In this document: piece after piece, positions 46,871 to 59,519 of the stretch
How the letters are laid out: each line of letters opens with the position of its first letter
Numbering within the stretch: the first letter of the stretch is position 1
Assembly (NCBI RefSeq): GCF_047948215.1
Contig: NC_134456.1
Coordinates: 79,164,515 to 79,228,514 of the forward strand
From: Lycorma delicatula
Lineage: Eukaryota > Arthropoda > Insecta > Hemiptera > Fulgoridae
Direction of reading: 5' to 3'
DNA length: 64,000 nucleotides
Notes under the pieces: model-generated
Told to the model about the DNA's origin: nothing
The model's database searches: none
What the model saw: only the letters and a program-made list of their open reading frames with translations
Translations under genes and position numbers: made by a program

Positions 46871-47970
46871 AATATATTGATTTATTAATAATTATTAACC
46901 TCTGATTGTAAAAAAAATGTTTACAATAAATAATAATTCAATAATAATAATAAAAAAAATATATGAAAAAATATCATAAGTTATTAATGAAATAAAATTT
47001 TTTGTACTTTTCATTTTAAAAGAAAAATGTGTATATGTAACTTGATTGGCGTACAAGGAGGTCATGTGGTGTCCACATCAGATTTTTTATTACAGGAAGT
47101 TAATATGATTTGTTGTGTACTTTTGGTCCTTGACATGTTACAATTCTGTATCTTGTATTTAATAGCTTGATATAGTTTTCCTTCTATTGACAGTAGTCCT
47201 AAGATCTGATTTGACATTATTCCAGACTCTGAGATCTTATTTCTTATTTATGTGAATCTTTTAACCATTCATCTTCAGAAGCATCCCAATTCAGAATATC
47301 TGTGGTTACTTTCAAAAATAGTTTTCTGATTTAATTCTTTTGTCCATAATTTCTCATCTAATTATATCCATAAAGGCAAATCCCTTATCACCTCCAAAGT
47401 TAGTTTTCACTGCTTCCATAACAGATGGAATATAAAACAATACTTAAAATAACACACGTAATACCGTGTTGTGGGAAAAGGAAAGGAGAAACTTTTCTTT
47501 TATTCATTATTGCCTTATTCAAGTTTGAATGAATTCTTATTTTCATTCTTATGACTGTGTATTTCATCAACATCATTGAATCAACTCAAAAAAAAAATGA
47601 ATATTAAATGAACTGTTGAATATTTAATCAACTCATTGACTCTCTTTTTATACTGTTTTTATTTTATGTATTTTTAATTTCATTCAGAAAGTTGTTTTAA
47701 AATGTTACATTCATATAAATAAATGTCTCATGAAACAATATAGTATTTTACTTTTTCATAAGACATAACGATAACACAATGTATATAATACATAAAAACA
47801 CAACACATGTATATGAAAAAACATACAGTCCATGAGATAATTCAAAACAGTAATACAATTAGATTTTTTTAAACAGAAGTCAAACTTAATTTGATATTTA
47901 AAAAAAAAGATTTAACATTAAAAAACTATTTAGTTATTTTGTTAAAAATTTTAATGATGTATTGTTTCAG

Positions 47971-48065
47971 GAAAGTACAAACGTCTTCAACAAGCAGAAA
48001 ATACAGTGCCGACAACATCACAAGCCAACATTATTGATGCTGAGCAAGGAGCTGTAAGACATTAA
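47971..48065 (+). CDS. stum: stum, terminal coding exon (exon D)
   Basis: Joined to exon C it completes an arginine codon and encodes KYKRLQQAENTVPTTSQANI and IDAEQGAVRH, then TAA at 48063-48065. The resulting MMVRFARKYKRLQ sequence right after the last membrane segment suits the cytosolic boundary of the SPEC3/Stum domain. The acceptor is TTGTTTCAG ending at 47970. The exon is too short for ordinary ORF listing and was found by splice phase and family resemblance. The whole visible protein is 344 residues, ending here. Confidence 0.9.
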
Positions 48066-48420
48066 ACAACAATTTCTAAAAGCAGTAAAAGGAAGTGTTG
48101 TATATTGTTTTTGCAAGGCTGTTTTATTGCATGAAATCAAAAAAATGTTTCACATGTTTTTAAGTGTTATTACATGTGGTATCATGTTGGTTATTTTTCC
48201 AGTAACCAATCATTCATTGAGTACCACACAATATGTTAATTTACTGTAAAGAAATCAGCGGGAAATTCATTCTGAAATTTCACTGATAAAATTTGCTGTG
48301 CTATAATAAAAAATAAAACTTTACAACAACTTGGAGACACTTGGAAGAGTTTAAAGAGAATAATGCATGTATCTGTCAGTGAAATAAATTTTGAATCCAT
48401 AAAAATATGATAATATCAAA
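48066..48420 (+). terminator. stum 3' untranslated region and candidate poly(A) signals
   Basis: AATAAA occurs at 48305-48310 and 48312-48317, about 240 bases after the stop, and again as AAATAAAT near 48383. Any could be the main signal. The end given is only the neighbourhood of these sites. Later AATAAA motifs (to about 48650) could give longer transcripts. Confidence 0.45.
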
Positions 48421-49380
48421 TTTATATTCCTCAAGACAATATAGCAATTTCATAAATCAAATTTTACTTAAAATAAAATTTGTCTTGTATGTAAATAAAA
48501 TCTTACTGGCTTAATTCTTTAAAAAATAAATAAAAAACTTTTTTTATACTTTAGTTTGTACATTTTAATAATAAACTATGATTAATAACATTATCTTAAA
48601 ACTATTTTGGTTATATAGTTATTGTTTATAGTGTAAATAAATAAATAAAGAATATATAATTATTACAAATCTTGTTATAAAGATTAAATTTTATGAAATT
48701 ACTTCAAATAAACAAGGATTTTGCTGGCAAAATCCTTATTTTGAAGATATAGTTCTTTTTTAATATACATTTTATGACATTCAACAGTCTTTTTTACCTC
48801 TAAGTTGTAATACTCATAATTTAAATAATGTAGAATTCTATTTCTTTAATTCTTAGAATAATGAATGTTAAGTAACTGGTTTACCTAATAATATTTTGAA
48901 TGTTTTTTCTAAATTTTTCTCATTGAACTAATATTAATAGACATAGCAAACATATTTTGAATGGAACCCAAATGAGAATGTTAATCTTATGCCTTATTTG
49001 TACGTATAGATTATTAACATAAAATAGCCATTTCAATCATATTAACTAATATATTATATGCATCCGAATATAGTGACAAATATTGTGTATTTAATATTCT
49101 TCAGCATTTTTATTAAAATAAATAACATAGAAAAGCAAATATTAAGAAAACAACAAAATAGTCATAAATTTAGCCAAATTTCAGAAATCTAATCCTCTCT
49201 GATATCAGATTCTTTCTTCACATTTAAAAAAATCATTAAGTGATATTGGTACAAACTAATTTTAAAATGATAAGCTTTATTTTATACTTCATTTTGTTCA
49301 CTTTATTATGATTATGCTTACATTTAATTTTATATGAAACAAAAAGAGAGATTCCATATCAATTACTTGATTTTAGCTGT
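48421..49380. other. AT-rich stretch after stum
   Basis: Further AATAAA motifs but no gene or named repeat. Confidence 0.4.
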
Positions 49381-49440
49381 GTAATGGTTCGGAGTAATGA
49401 TTTCCACAGAAACCTCCATTGGAAACTGAAATAAGCTGAA

Positions 49441-49610
49441 TTCCACGGCAGAGTGATCTTCTTAGCATTTTATTCAGAAGGTCCTGAATTCAAATCCCAT
49501 TCAGGAATGGAATTTTTCATATACTACAAAATTTACATTCCATATTCTCATGCCCAAGCTATCAGTTTGTATGGTGGATTAATCATAAAAAAATTAAAAT
49601 ACATACATAC
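49441..49610 (+). mobile_element. SINE-2 copy
   Basis: The head has CCACGGCAGAGTGATCTTCT (A-box-like) and CCTGAATTCAAATCCCATTC (B-box-like). It is followed by CAGGAATGGAATTTTTCATA and a tail with GTATGGTGGATTAATC and an A-run. Compared with the copy at 44955-45115 the orientation is opposite. The plus-strand frame 49453-49635 falls inside and is not a gene. Confidence 0.65.
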
Positions 49611-51110
49611 AATTAAGAGCAATTCACCATTTTAAAAGTCCAAATATTCCTGTAATTTTATACATATTTTCAAAATGGGTTTTCTTTATAATAAATCAAT
49701 TAATTTTGCAACTGGTAAACTTATCAATGACTCATTAATTCTTAATATTTTAACCAGTGTCTCTCTTGTACCATAAGAATTCACTGGTTATTCATTTTCT
49801 TCTGTTGTAGATTACAGAATTACAATAATAGACTTCATAAATGGTTTTTGATTACTTTTTTAGTTCTTAATCCTATTTGTATTTTTATTTTTTTGTTTAT
49901 TACCAAACCAGATGTGACATTAAAAAAGAAATAAATAAATGAATTTGATCATTGGAACATCAACAGTTGTTTATATAATTAATTTAATAATTAAAATAAA
50001 AATTTTAATAATTAATTTAAATTTAATAATTTAATTTATAATTTTATTTTATTTTATTTTTAGAAGATAAAATAATAAATATTTAACATTCCACATTATT
50101 ATAAGTAAGAATTAGTTCTGTGAAAATATAAAACTAATTCTTGCCTAGAGAATCCAATTCCCTAGACAATCAGAAATTAGTTGTTTCTTTCTAAAAATTT
50201 TCTTTAATTAAAAAAAATCTATCACTCTAAAGTAAGTAGTTATAATTAATTTGCTATAGCAGCAGTAACTAATGTACTCAAATACTCAGAACCGCTCTTT
50301 TCAAAAAGAAATATTGCATTTATTCACCATGATAGTAATTAAATATCCTACTTGAACAGAATTAAAATGTAATTTAAATCTTATTATTAAAATTGGTAGA
50401 ATTTTTTATCCATGTTTCTGTTTGTTTTACTCTCTTAAGGAATGTAGCCCTTGCATAAAGCAAGGGATTACTACAATTTCCAGTTTTCTGCTCTTACATA
50501 ATCACAAATAAATGCTTGTATATTTATGGCAATCAAAACATAACCTTACATCACCAAATAATATTATTAATTAATTTTGCCTCTCATAAAATATAGGCTA
50601 TCACAAAAAATTGCTTCCATAAAGTCAGCAGTAAAAAATTACATAAATTAATGTAACATTAAAAAGGTAAACATTTTACAAATAAATTTATCTATTTTGT
50701 CATAATAAAATTGTGATGTTTGAATAATAAAACTTTCAAATTCTTTTCAGTTTTATTCAGTAATTAAATATCAACTCACTTTGCCATTTTTTTTTTTCCA
50801 GTTATTAAATACACTTATAAATGCTCTGATAGAAATTGCTACTTTATCAAATTAGTTTAAAAACATTTATTACTTTGTGTCTTAAGAAAAAGATATCTTA
50901 TTTTAGTAATTTGATAAAATGATTATCTATTATTAGTATTGCAAATTCTTGGTGAAGATTAGAATAATTGTTTATTCAGTTAATAGTTTACCAAAATTTA
51001 TCAAAAAGTCAACCAGTTTTGAATTTGAGTAACTTTATTAATTTTTCTTTACTTATACCTCCTTAAATTAAATAAGTAATTCATAATTTATTACTTTCCT
51101 GGCACTAGAG
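49611..51110. other. AT-rich stretch, no gene recognised
   Basis: Nothing supported is seen. Very simple A/T sequence lies at 49975-50065. Confidence 0.4.
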
Positions 51111-51114
51111 CTTT

Positions 51115-51700
51115 GCTGCATGAAGAACGAAGATATGATAATCAGTCAAAAAATCGAGTGTGGGTTTTATTGCATTTCTCTCAATGTTTCATGAATGAGG
51201 AATCCCAAAAATCAAAAGAAAATGTGGGGGTAAAATTCATACATATGTGTGTTGGAATGTTTGAAGCTTAAAAACTTTTGACTGGATACATCAATTATGA
51301 TGAAATTTGGCTCAAATACTCATGTATATGGAGCAGTTTGTGGGTAAAATTCAGGGTTAGCATCTCCAGGGGGTAATGTAGATAGCTTCTTTTTAGGTCA
51401 ATTTTACAAAATTTTGCAAATGTAACCATGCTTTATATTAAGGTCATTCATTTCATGTATACAAATTTATCTTACAATTTAAAAAAAAATATTGTCAAAA
51501 CTGTCTGCAAAGCAGACAACCCTTCCCCAGAAATCAAAAAAGCTATCTTCATTTATTGCACATTTTTTAACAGAATTTTTTCATGTCTTCCTAAGCGTAG
51601 TAGTAGTGTAAGTGACCCAAAAAAAAATAGTTTGAGAGCAATATTAGGGGTGGGGGAGCCGATCAAAGTTAAAAAATATTAAATTTTGGAATTCTTTAAA
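51115..51700. repeat. Possible interspersed repeat
   Basis: The base composition differs from the flanks and the text (AAACTTTTGACTGGATACAT, GATGAAATTTGGCTCAAAT, TCTCCAGGGGGTAATG) is of a kind I associate with dispersed insect repeats. There is no second copy in the window, so the call rests on style only. The plus frame 51428-51682 is AT-biased and unsupported. Confidence 0.3.
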
Positions 51701-53671
51701 ACTCTTTCAGTTTACTTAAACTGCTAATAATAATATTACAATAAACTTACATTATAATTCACCCCCCTCCAAAAAGAAATCTTAGATAACCTTTTATTGG
51801 TAGTACATTTTACAGCGGAATTTTTCTTAGTTACTTCCATTTTAATGCCATAAACAAAAATAAATCAAAAACATTTCTTGGGAGAAAATGTTGCAAGTCG
51901 AGGAGTAGAAAGAAGTAAAAATATTGATTTCATTTTTTTCTTTTTTTGAATTTTTTTTGTATTATTATTTTTCCATTATATAAGAATATAATCAATACCA
52001 AGAAAATATAATAACTTTGTTATCAGCTTCTTTTTTTATTTAACCAGTCTTTTTTTCATATTTCAACCTGACATTAAAAATTCAACTCCAACTGGATGTT
52101 TTAAATTCTATAATTCATTTAAATGGTTTGCTTGGTGAACATTCTGTCGTATTTTTGATGATTGGATCAGTAATGTCAGTGCTCTTGTCTATTAATAAAA
52201 CGTTCTTTATGTAACATATTAAAAAATTTCTTGAAATCAAATCAATTATAAATTAATATAATAACATATTTTAGATATATAATTCATAATGTGGGATTAT
52301 GTTTCATTATTGTTATTATTATTAAAGTGCTTCCTTAAGTTTTAATTACACCATTAATTAAAATATATTATAGTAATAAAATATTTTAATGTAGATGACA
52401 GAATGATATCTTTTTTAATATATGTAAACGTAACAAACAGTACACTTTTTATGTATATATTTATTTTATATTATTTTCATTTGTGTAATTAAAACCGAAT
52501 GTAATATTGATAATTTAATAGAAAAAAAATTTCTTATTGAGTTCAACAGTGTTAATGTAAAATTCGGTGTACTAACAAATATTATTTTTTACTTAAAAGT
52601 TATTTTATCCAGATGTTATTATTTACTTTATTTTCATTTAGAAATTATTTTTGCTGGTGTTTTTGTTTCAAATAAATTTATTTTAGTTACATTTAACAAT
52701 TAATTGTGTCTAGTTTTAAGAATATGAAGTCTTCCACATAAGTTAAAAAATGTTTTACATGTTTACTATGAATAAAATTAATTAAAAAACAATGTTAAAG
52801 TTTTGGTAGTTTTATTTTCCTTTTACCTTTAATACAAGTGTTTTTTAACTAACCTTTTTTTGTAGATAATTTACATGTAGACAGTTTACAAGCCACCATG
52901 GTAACCATTGAGGTTTTTTAATTTTTAAACTATTTTACTTAAAATATTAGTTGGGACACAAAAAAAAATGCTATCACGTGAAAAAACCACTTACAAGAAA
53001 AGCAAATAAACCTTTCTTGACAAAAATAAAAGAAAGTATGTAGAGAAACAACAAACAATCAAACATGAGCTAAGGCTATCTAGAACACAAATGTGGATTA
53101 ATCTTTTATATTACATTTTCCAATCAATTATCTTAAATGTTAATATAGTGAATGAATTTCAGGACCAAAGTATAATTTAGGTGAACAGAGAATGACTTAA
53201 AATAATATACTATTATGTTAAAACAATCCAATATACAATGTCAAGAAATGAAGAAAAGAACAAAATATAAAATATCTTCATATATTCTAAGATAATTTTT
53301 TTATTATTATCTTCAACTTGGGAAAAAGTTGCTAAAAGTCTACTAGAGGAACTCTCTTTACAAAATATAAAAGACTAATCCCAAAATCATTGCTATTGGT
53401 TAGAAATAAGCCTTGAATATACAAAGGGTAGTGAGTAGGTACTGCTTTACAATTTCAATAGCAGAGGATACCTACTTCAGGGACTGGCGACCCTGCCCAC
53501 ATGAGCTCTTGGTTCCTCCATATCCTTATTCCAGGGGGAATCATGTAATTATTACCTTAATCCTAATAATTCCTTACTGATGCCTATGTATTTATATCCA
53601 TTTTTCGGAATACACGAAACTCCTTAACCATACATGGAAATATTTCAAGTGTAAATTTGGAAAATATAATA
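51701..53671. other. AT-rich stretch, no gene recognised
   Basis: No coding region, RNA or named repeat is seen. Confidence 0.4.
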
Positions 53672-53682
53672 TTGCAGTCCTA

Positions 53683-53992
53683 GTCCTTTTCTTTCTTCAT
53701 TTTTTTTCCTGTTTAGCCTCTGGTAATTACCTTTCAGATAATACTTCAGAGGATGAATAAGGGTGATATGTATGAGTGTAAATGAAGTGTAGTCTTGTAC
53801 AGTTTCAGTTCAACCATTCCTGAGATGTGTGGTTAATTGAAACCCAACCACCAAAGAACACCGGTATCCACGACCTAGTATTCAAATACGTGTAAAAATA
53901 ACTGACTTTACTAGGACTTGAACGCTGGAACTCTCAACTTCCAAATCAGCTGATTTGGGAAGACGCGTTCACCACTAGACCAACCCGGTGGG
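53683..53992 (-). mobile_element. SINE-1 copy, full length
   Basis: Minus-strand orientation. On the plus strand the order is an oligo-T, CCTGTTTAGCCTCTGGTAAT, CTTCAGAGGATGAATAAGG, ATGTGTGGTTAATTGAAACC, then the head complement AGGACTTGAACGCTGG (B box) and CACCACTAGACCAACCCGG (A box). An 11-bp duplication with one mismatch (TT.CAGTCCTA) is at 53672-53682 and 53993-54003. Both promoter boxes are intact, so this is the best-preserved copy in the window. Confidence 0.85.
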
Positions 53993-54328
53993 TTACAGTC
54001 CTAACACTAATATTATTTTATTTAACCCATGCAATGTTTATCATGTAACAGGGATTTCTAAGTTACTGGCAAGTGTTAAAATGTGGGCCCATATAAAGAC
54101 AAGATTCTGGGAAATATATAATTTAAAGCAGAGTTTCAACTCATAATTTGTCCAATAAGAGAAAGTTTTGAGATTTTGTAAAATTTAATTATCAAAACTT
54201 GAAATCTTAGAGGCTCGGTCAAAAAAACTTCTTGAAGAGATGAAGAAGAAAAATCGAATTAACAAGAAATGAAACAAGAGATGAAATGAAATCGAATCGT
54301 GAACAAGCCAATAATTCTTTTAGGCTGG

Positions 54329-54522
<194 letters not shown>

Positions 54523-54659
54523 AAGTTTCCTTTTTTTCTGGTGTATTTTAATGGTATTATTAGGTATTTGTTTTGATATTCAGTTAAGAGATTCTCAATT
54601 TGTGAATATTCACTATTGGATAAATGAAGTTAAGTCTTTTGTAATCAGTTCTTGAAAAA

Positions 54660-55870
54660 TTTTAAAACTGGATTGTACACCCAAGAAAATACCATTTTTT
54701 TAATTTCTTTTCATGAAAACTATCTTACAAAAAAAAAAGTTTGCTACAAAATCCAAAGTAAGTGTAGGTATAAGTAAAACAATTCTCATGTCTTCAAAAG
54801 AGTGAAGGAATTTATGACTGAATATGGTATATCAATTTTATATTGGCCAGATAGTTTACCTAACATGAATCCATTGTGAATATCTGGACAATTCTCAATA
54901 GAAGGTGTGACAATACCCAAAATAAAAGTGTATTTCCGGTGTTATTATTATATAACACCTTTCATTATTATATAAAAAATTAGGTGATCAAATCAATCCC
55001 TGACCCAAGCCTACTAAGATCAGTTTCAGTTATCAAAAAAAAAAAAAAAACCAAAGGAGGACATGACAAATATTGAACATTTTTTGAATGCAGATTTGAA
55101 AATCTTGTTAAAAAACCTAATGATTTTGTTTTTGTTCATATCAATTAGCACAAAGGTGTAGATAAAAATTCTAAAACTAAGTAGTAACAAAAGACACCAA
55201 AAAGAAACTGAAAGAAGTAAAAGCTGATACTTTAAATGAGCTATTTAGTGAAGTTGTCAGAATGGAAAAGCACAGGTAGGTGTTGTTTTTATAACTGATC
55301 CAACATGGAAGTCAAGAGTGATAATCTTGATGCTTAACTAAAAGAATAAGATCTTGCAGATTTAAAAATGTAGTCATTGGACATATGCATCATAAGAGAG
55401 AATAAAGAAAATGAAAATTTATCTGTACACATGGAATGCTCAGGGATCAAGATCAGTACAGTAATACAAGTAGATTATCTTTTAATCACTTTGTAGCTAA
55501 TTTCTTTGATAGTAAAGGAATATGTATGCAGAGGCTGTATTCAGTCAAGATTTGGACGTTGTGTTGTGCAGATGTGTTGTTTACCTGAATATTGGTTTGT
55601 ATTGAGCTTGTATGTATTTTTACAGTTTAAGATTGGATCTATAAGTTAAAAGCTTTAAGAGTAAATTTATTATTTCCAGTTTCTTTATTTATTTTACTTT
55701 TTCCATTATTGACTATATTTAAATATTGGCATTTTACTTTGTCCGTTTTTGTTTCAGTGCTTTAGTGTGTCTTATTCCATTAAAGATATCTAGGTTTTTT
55801 TTGTTAATTTTAAGGAAATATGAAACATTATTTATTTATTTTTATATCTGAGTAGATTTTACCGATGAAT
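54660..55870 (+). other. AT-rich stretch with a possible Tc1-like trace
   Basis: At about 54840-54880 the plus strand reads YWPDSLPNMNPL before a stop, which recalls the WPGNSPDLNPIE catalytic motif of Tc1-like transposases. The flanks give no other recognised piece, so this is weak. The rest is unassigned. Confidence 0.25.
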
Positions 55871-55892
55871 CGTACTTATGTTAACATAACTT

Positions 55893-56061
55893 TTATTTTT
55901 TTATTATTTTTTTTTTAACCTCCGAATCCACCATTAGGCATTCTTCAGAGGATGAGATGAATGATTTGTAGTGTGTGTGAAAAATGTGCCATGCCTGACC
56001 GGGATTCAAGCCCGGGACCTTGAAAGCCCAAGATGCTACCACTCACGCCACAGAGGCCAGC
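55893..56061 (-). mobile_element. SINE-2 copy with perfect 15-bp target duplication
   Basis: On the minus strand it reads CTGTGGCGTGAGTGGTAGCA (A box) and CGGGCTTGAATCCCGGTCAG (B box), then GCATGGCACATTTTTCACAC. The tail is CTCATCCTCTGAAGAATGCC, TAATGGTGGATTCGGAGG and an A-rich end. The flanking repeat ATGTTAACATAACTT at 55878-55892 and 56062-56076 is perfect, so the insertion is probably fairly recent. Both internal promoter boxes look intact. Confidence 0.85.
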
Positions 56062-56076
56062 ATGTTAACATAACTT

Positions 56077-58790
56077 AAACAAACGTAACCTATGTTCGCT
56101 AACCTGTATTTTTCCTGAATATATTATATTGTCAGATTTCTGGAAACCTTATAATGGTTAAAGCAGTAATGTTTTGATTATTTAAATAATAAATTCTGAA
56201 ATTACTGTTTGTAGTCGAGTTGTTATTTTAATCTGACTTCTATTGAAAAATGTTTAAGCCATTCAGCCTATAGTGGAAAAGATATCATTTTAAAATGGAA
56301 AACTTCATATTCTCTGATATGTGGGGGAGCTGTTCTGACCTCAGTCTCCCAATGTCAAGGAAGGAAGCTTCGGTCATACGATTGCAAGTCACTGTTGACC
56401 TGCACTGAGGCTGAGGGAGGAGATCAGTTCTCTGAAGAGAGTTGTAGAGATGTCTCTAGACAATAGAAATCTCTGCAGCTTGCTTGAGAATATGAAGTAT
56501 GGCTGGACTGCAGGATTTTCTGTCGGTTGTCAAATTAAGGCAAGTTCTTACGATTTGGTGTGTCATATCCTGTTAGTTTGTGAAATTGGTTGAGGAAACA
56601 TATAACAGTGATGGTTTCACCCTATTCAAGTCAAGAAAAGAAGGCGGAGAAGGGCTACTAAGTCCCATAAAGATCTTTGCTTGATGACAACCACGCAAGG
56701 GACTTGGCTGCCTTGTGAAGAGTCGTATGAGGTATGAACTAATATGTGATTTCGGTGCTTAGGCTGGGAGGGGGTCCTTTTATCATGAGGCAGAGGATCT
56801 ACTTCCAAGGATTTTTATCTAAGTGATCTCGGTGGCATTATTGATAGTAGTACAAAAGTCATCGATAGGATAGATCCTGGTGTTGCGACGAAGATCGGAA
56901 GTTTGAACCACACAAGGTTGCTTGTTTCACTCTGAAATCCTTCAACTCTTGAACACTTTGGTGTTTGAAGTGACCCAAAGGAAATGAGTGGTCATGTCAA
57001 TAGACATATAGATAGGTGCGGTGCGATGATGTATTTTTCTCATGCGCTAAATGTGTAGGTGCAACTGGCTGCATTTAAATTCAGGTGGCAAAGTAGTTTT
57101 GAGTGAAGCCCAATCGTAGGAAGTTTTGAGAAATAAACTTTTTATAAATGAATGGGTTGATCCTTTTTCTGTCTTTGAAACAGTTCACCTACTTAACTCT
57201 TCACATAACCTCCCATCACAGAATTTCATCTACCCCTAATGAAACAATTAGTATCAAAACTCTTTCTCTAATAATATGTTAATACACATAATGTCAGCAA
57301 TAAAACTGATTCTAATATTTTTAAAATATCAAATGCTAATTCTTCCTTCCCAAAACCTTTAATCATAATAACATTAGGATTTCACACATAAATATTCAAT
57401 GCCTAAGACATAAGAACCACGAGATTGAAATATTTTTTTCCAAGTCACCAGATTTTGCAAGTTTTTCAGAACAATGGCTGGCGAACATCAGATCCATTTC
57501 TGCGCTTGGTAATTTCAAACTTGCGGAAGCTTTTAATAGAAATTGTCATAAAAAATGGAGTCTCAATTCTTGTTAAATCCACCTTTTTAATAAAGTTGAA
57601 AGTTACCATATATTTGTGGAAAATATTTTGAATGCTGTGCATTTTAGATTAGGGCAATTTTAGCAAATTAGTTTTACCAAAACAATTCCATTGTTTTTTT
57701 TAATTCTTCAACCAGTAGTCAGAAAGTTTCTATTGTGATGCAGTATAATATGGTATCAAGGACAACACGTTTTATTTTCCTGGCTATAAAATAAATGAAG
57801 TAAAATGTTAAAAAATGGAAATTTTTCATTGAAACTTTCATAACTTTATGGGTTTTAATGAAGCTTCACTTATTATTTTACAAAGAAGATAAATATTATA
57901 AATATATTCTTAACAACATTTTGAGTTTTTAACCTTTAACATTAATTAGCCTTTATCTTTTATTCAAACATTTTTGTGTGCATGCGTGCATGTGTGATAA
58001 AAGTATTTTTGTGATAAATGATATTTTATATTTTTTTAACAATGTTGTAGTCATTTTTGAAAGTACCATCACATGATTTTCAGGTTGCATATGAATCTGA
58101 TAAGCCAAAGCATTTTTGTTCTTTGAGGATTGAGGATTTCAGAAATAAAGTAGTAACTACTACCATCATTTATAGACTAGAGGTTTCATGCTGGACTAAA
58201 AGACATGGAAGTTTTGGACAGAATGAATTCAGAAATATAACAGCAGAGGGGGCTATTATCAGTTTAGTATCAATTTATTATTTTTCTTATCATTTTACTA
58301 TCTTTGAGAACAAGCCTACATATGTAGGTTATACGTTTTTAATTTGCCCATCTGTTGACTTTCATAATAACCAACTTAGCGTTCTGTTCTTTTTAGAATA
58401 GAAGTAAAAAACTACATAATTCGAGAAGCACTTTAATCTTTAGAAGAGTTTTATTTTTTCTAATAGGGATACTTCTGTTTGTCTAACAATAAAACCTCTG
58501 ACTATTATATCAATCAAAATATTAGCATATGTTCAGTATTTACTGTTCGTGTTAATGTGCTTATTGATCTTTATGTTATGTGTATTTTATATGCAATTAA
58601 ATAGTAGTTTTGATAAAGCCAGTGCACTGAAAAACTGTCTAATTAAGATAAATAAATAGATTATTATATAAATATATATATATATAAATATATAATAATA
58701 ATATATAATATATATAATAATAAATATATATATATATATGTATATTTATATAGTGAGTATTTCATTTTAATTGCCCCAGTCAACTTTCCT
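56077..58790. other. Unassigned stretch with a GC-richer island
   Basis: At 56310-57120 the composition is more balanced than the flanks, with several open stretches but no motif I recognise; it may be an old retroelement or an undetected gene part. The rest is AT-rich, with a TA-rich microsatellite at about 58660-58755. The plus frame 58057-58401 (114 codons) has no known motif. Confidence 0.35.
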
Positions 58791-58795
58791 ACACC

Positions 58796-59236
58796 TTATT
58801 TCAAGGTTAACACGATTTTTTTTCAAATGGATGACCTATTTTTGACCCCATCAGTGAAAGGAGCAGAAAATTTTACAACGAAATATGTAGTCACACATAT
58901 GACCTTGGACCTTTTTTTGAAGGTCATAAAACTAACCATCAGAGATACTGTTATACGGGTGATAGTGTTATACGAATTAAACGTTTTTGAAGGTCGTACA
59001 ATATTCCTGGAATATTTATATTCCAGGCCATTATCTCGCAAACTATGGGAAAGAGCATAAAAATTACTTTACACTATCACATAACACTATCTCTAATGGT
59101 TAACCTGTGACCTTAAAAAAAAGGTCCAAGGTCATATGTGTGACTACATATTCCAATGTAAAATTTTCTGATCTTTTCATTGAGGGGTTAAAAATAGGTC
59201 AGTCCATTGGAAAAAATCGTGTTAACCTTGAAATAA
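58796..59236. repeat. Large imperfect inverted repeat (foldback)
   Basis: Arms 58796-58967 and 59072-59236 are reverse complements with small gaps, separated by about 104 bases. A stretch of about 37 bases including GTCACACATATGACCTTGGA is identical. Outer ends share AAGGTTAACACG. The open frames 58823-59060 (both strands) and 59107-59343 are read through the arms and are not genes. It could be a foldback or MITE-type element; a transcript would fold into a long hairpin. Confidence 0.8.
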
Positions 59237-59519
59237 CGGTCAAGGACAAGATTAAATTCAAGGTCACAATGAGGTGTCCCCGCTCACCATCCAGCCAGTG
59301 TAACTTTTGTTCTGATAATTGTTTTGTGTTGCACGTAGTTTAAGAGAAAACCGTCTAGAGCAATTAAAATGAAACACACTGTTAACGCACGCGCGCATCA
59401 CACATATGCCCACTTGAATACACAAAAAGTTTTTTGCCGGATCTCATTTTTTTATGTTCTAAGCAAAAAGGAATATTTAAATCTTGATGAATCATTTTAA
59501 CAACACTTTCTCTGTATTA

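Larger units (their letters stand above)
39798..47970 (+). other. stum intron C-D (8.2 kb)
   Basis: It begins GTAAGT and ends TTTCAG. Contents are the LINE 3' segments (40380-41870), a SINE-2 copy (44955-45115), a LINE C-terminus (45190-45565) and a hemipteran-type repeat (45600-46870). The parts 41870-44950 and 46880-47960 are AT-rich with small microsatellites (TA near 42937-42950 and 42970-42980, GT/GA near 44256-44303), and nothing else is recognised. Confidence 0.8.

Noticed and set aside
54840..54880. Tc1-like WPDSLPNMNP motif
   Set aside because: Too short and isolated to call an element; mentioned only as a trace.
55960..56061. Possible tRNA gene (minus strand)
   Set aside because: The tRNA-like head is followed by a SINE body, A-rich tail and a 15-bp target duplication.
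58823..59343. Open frames on both strands
   Set aside because: All are read through the arms of the inverted repeat.
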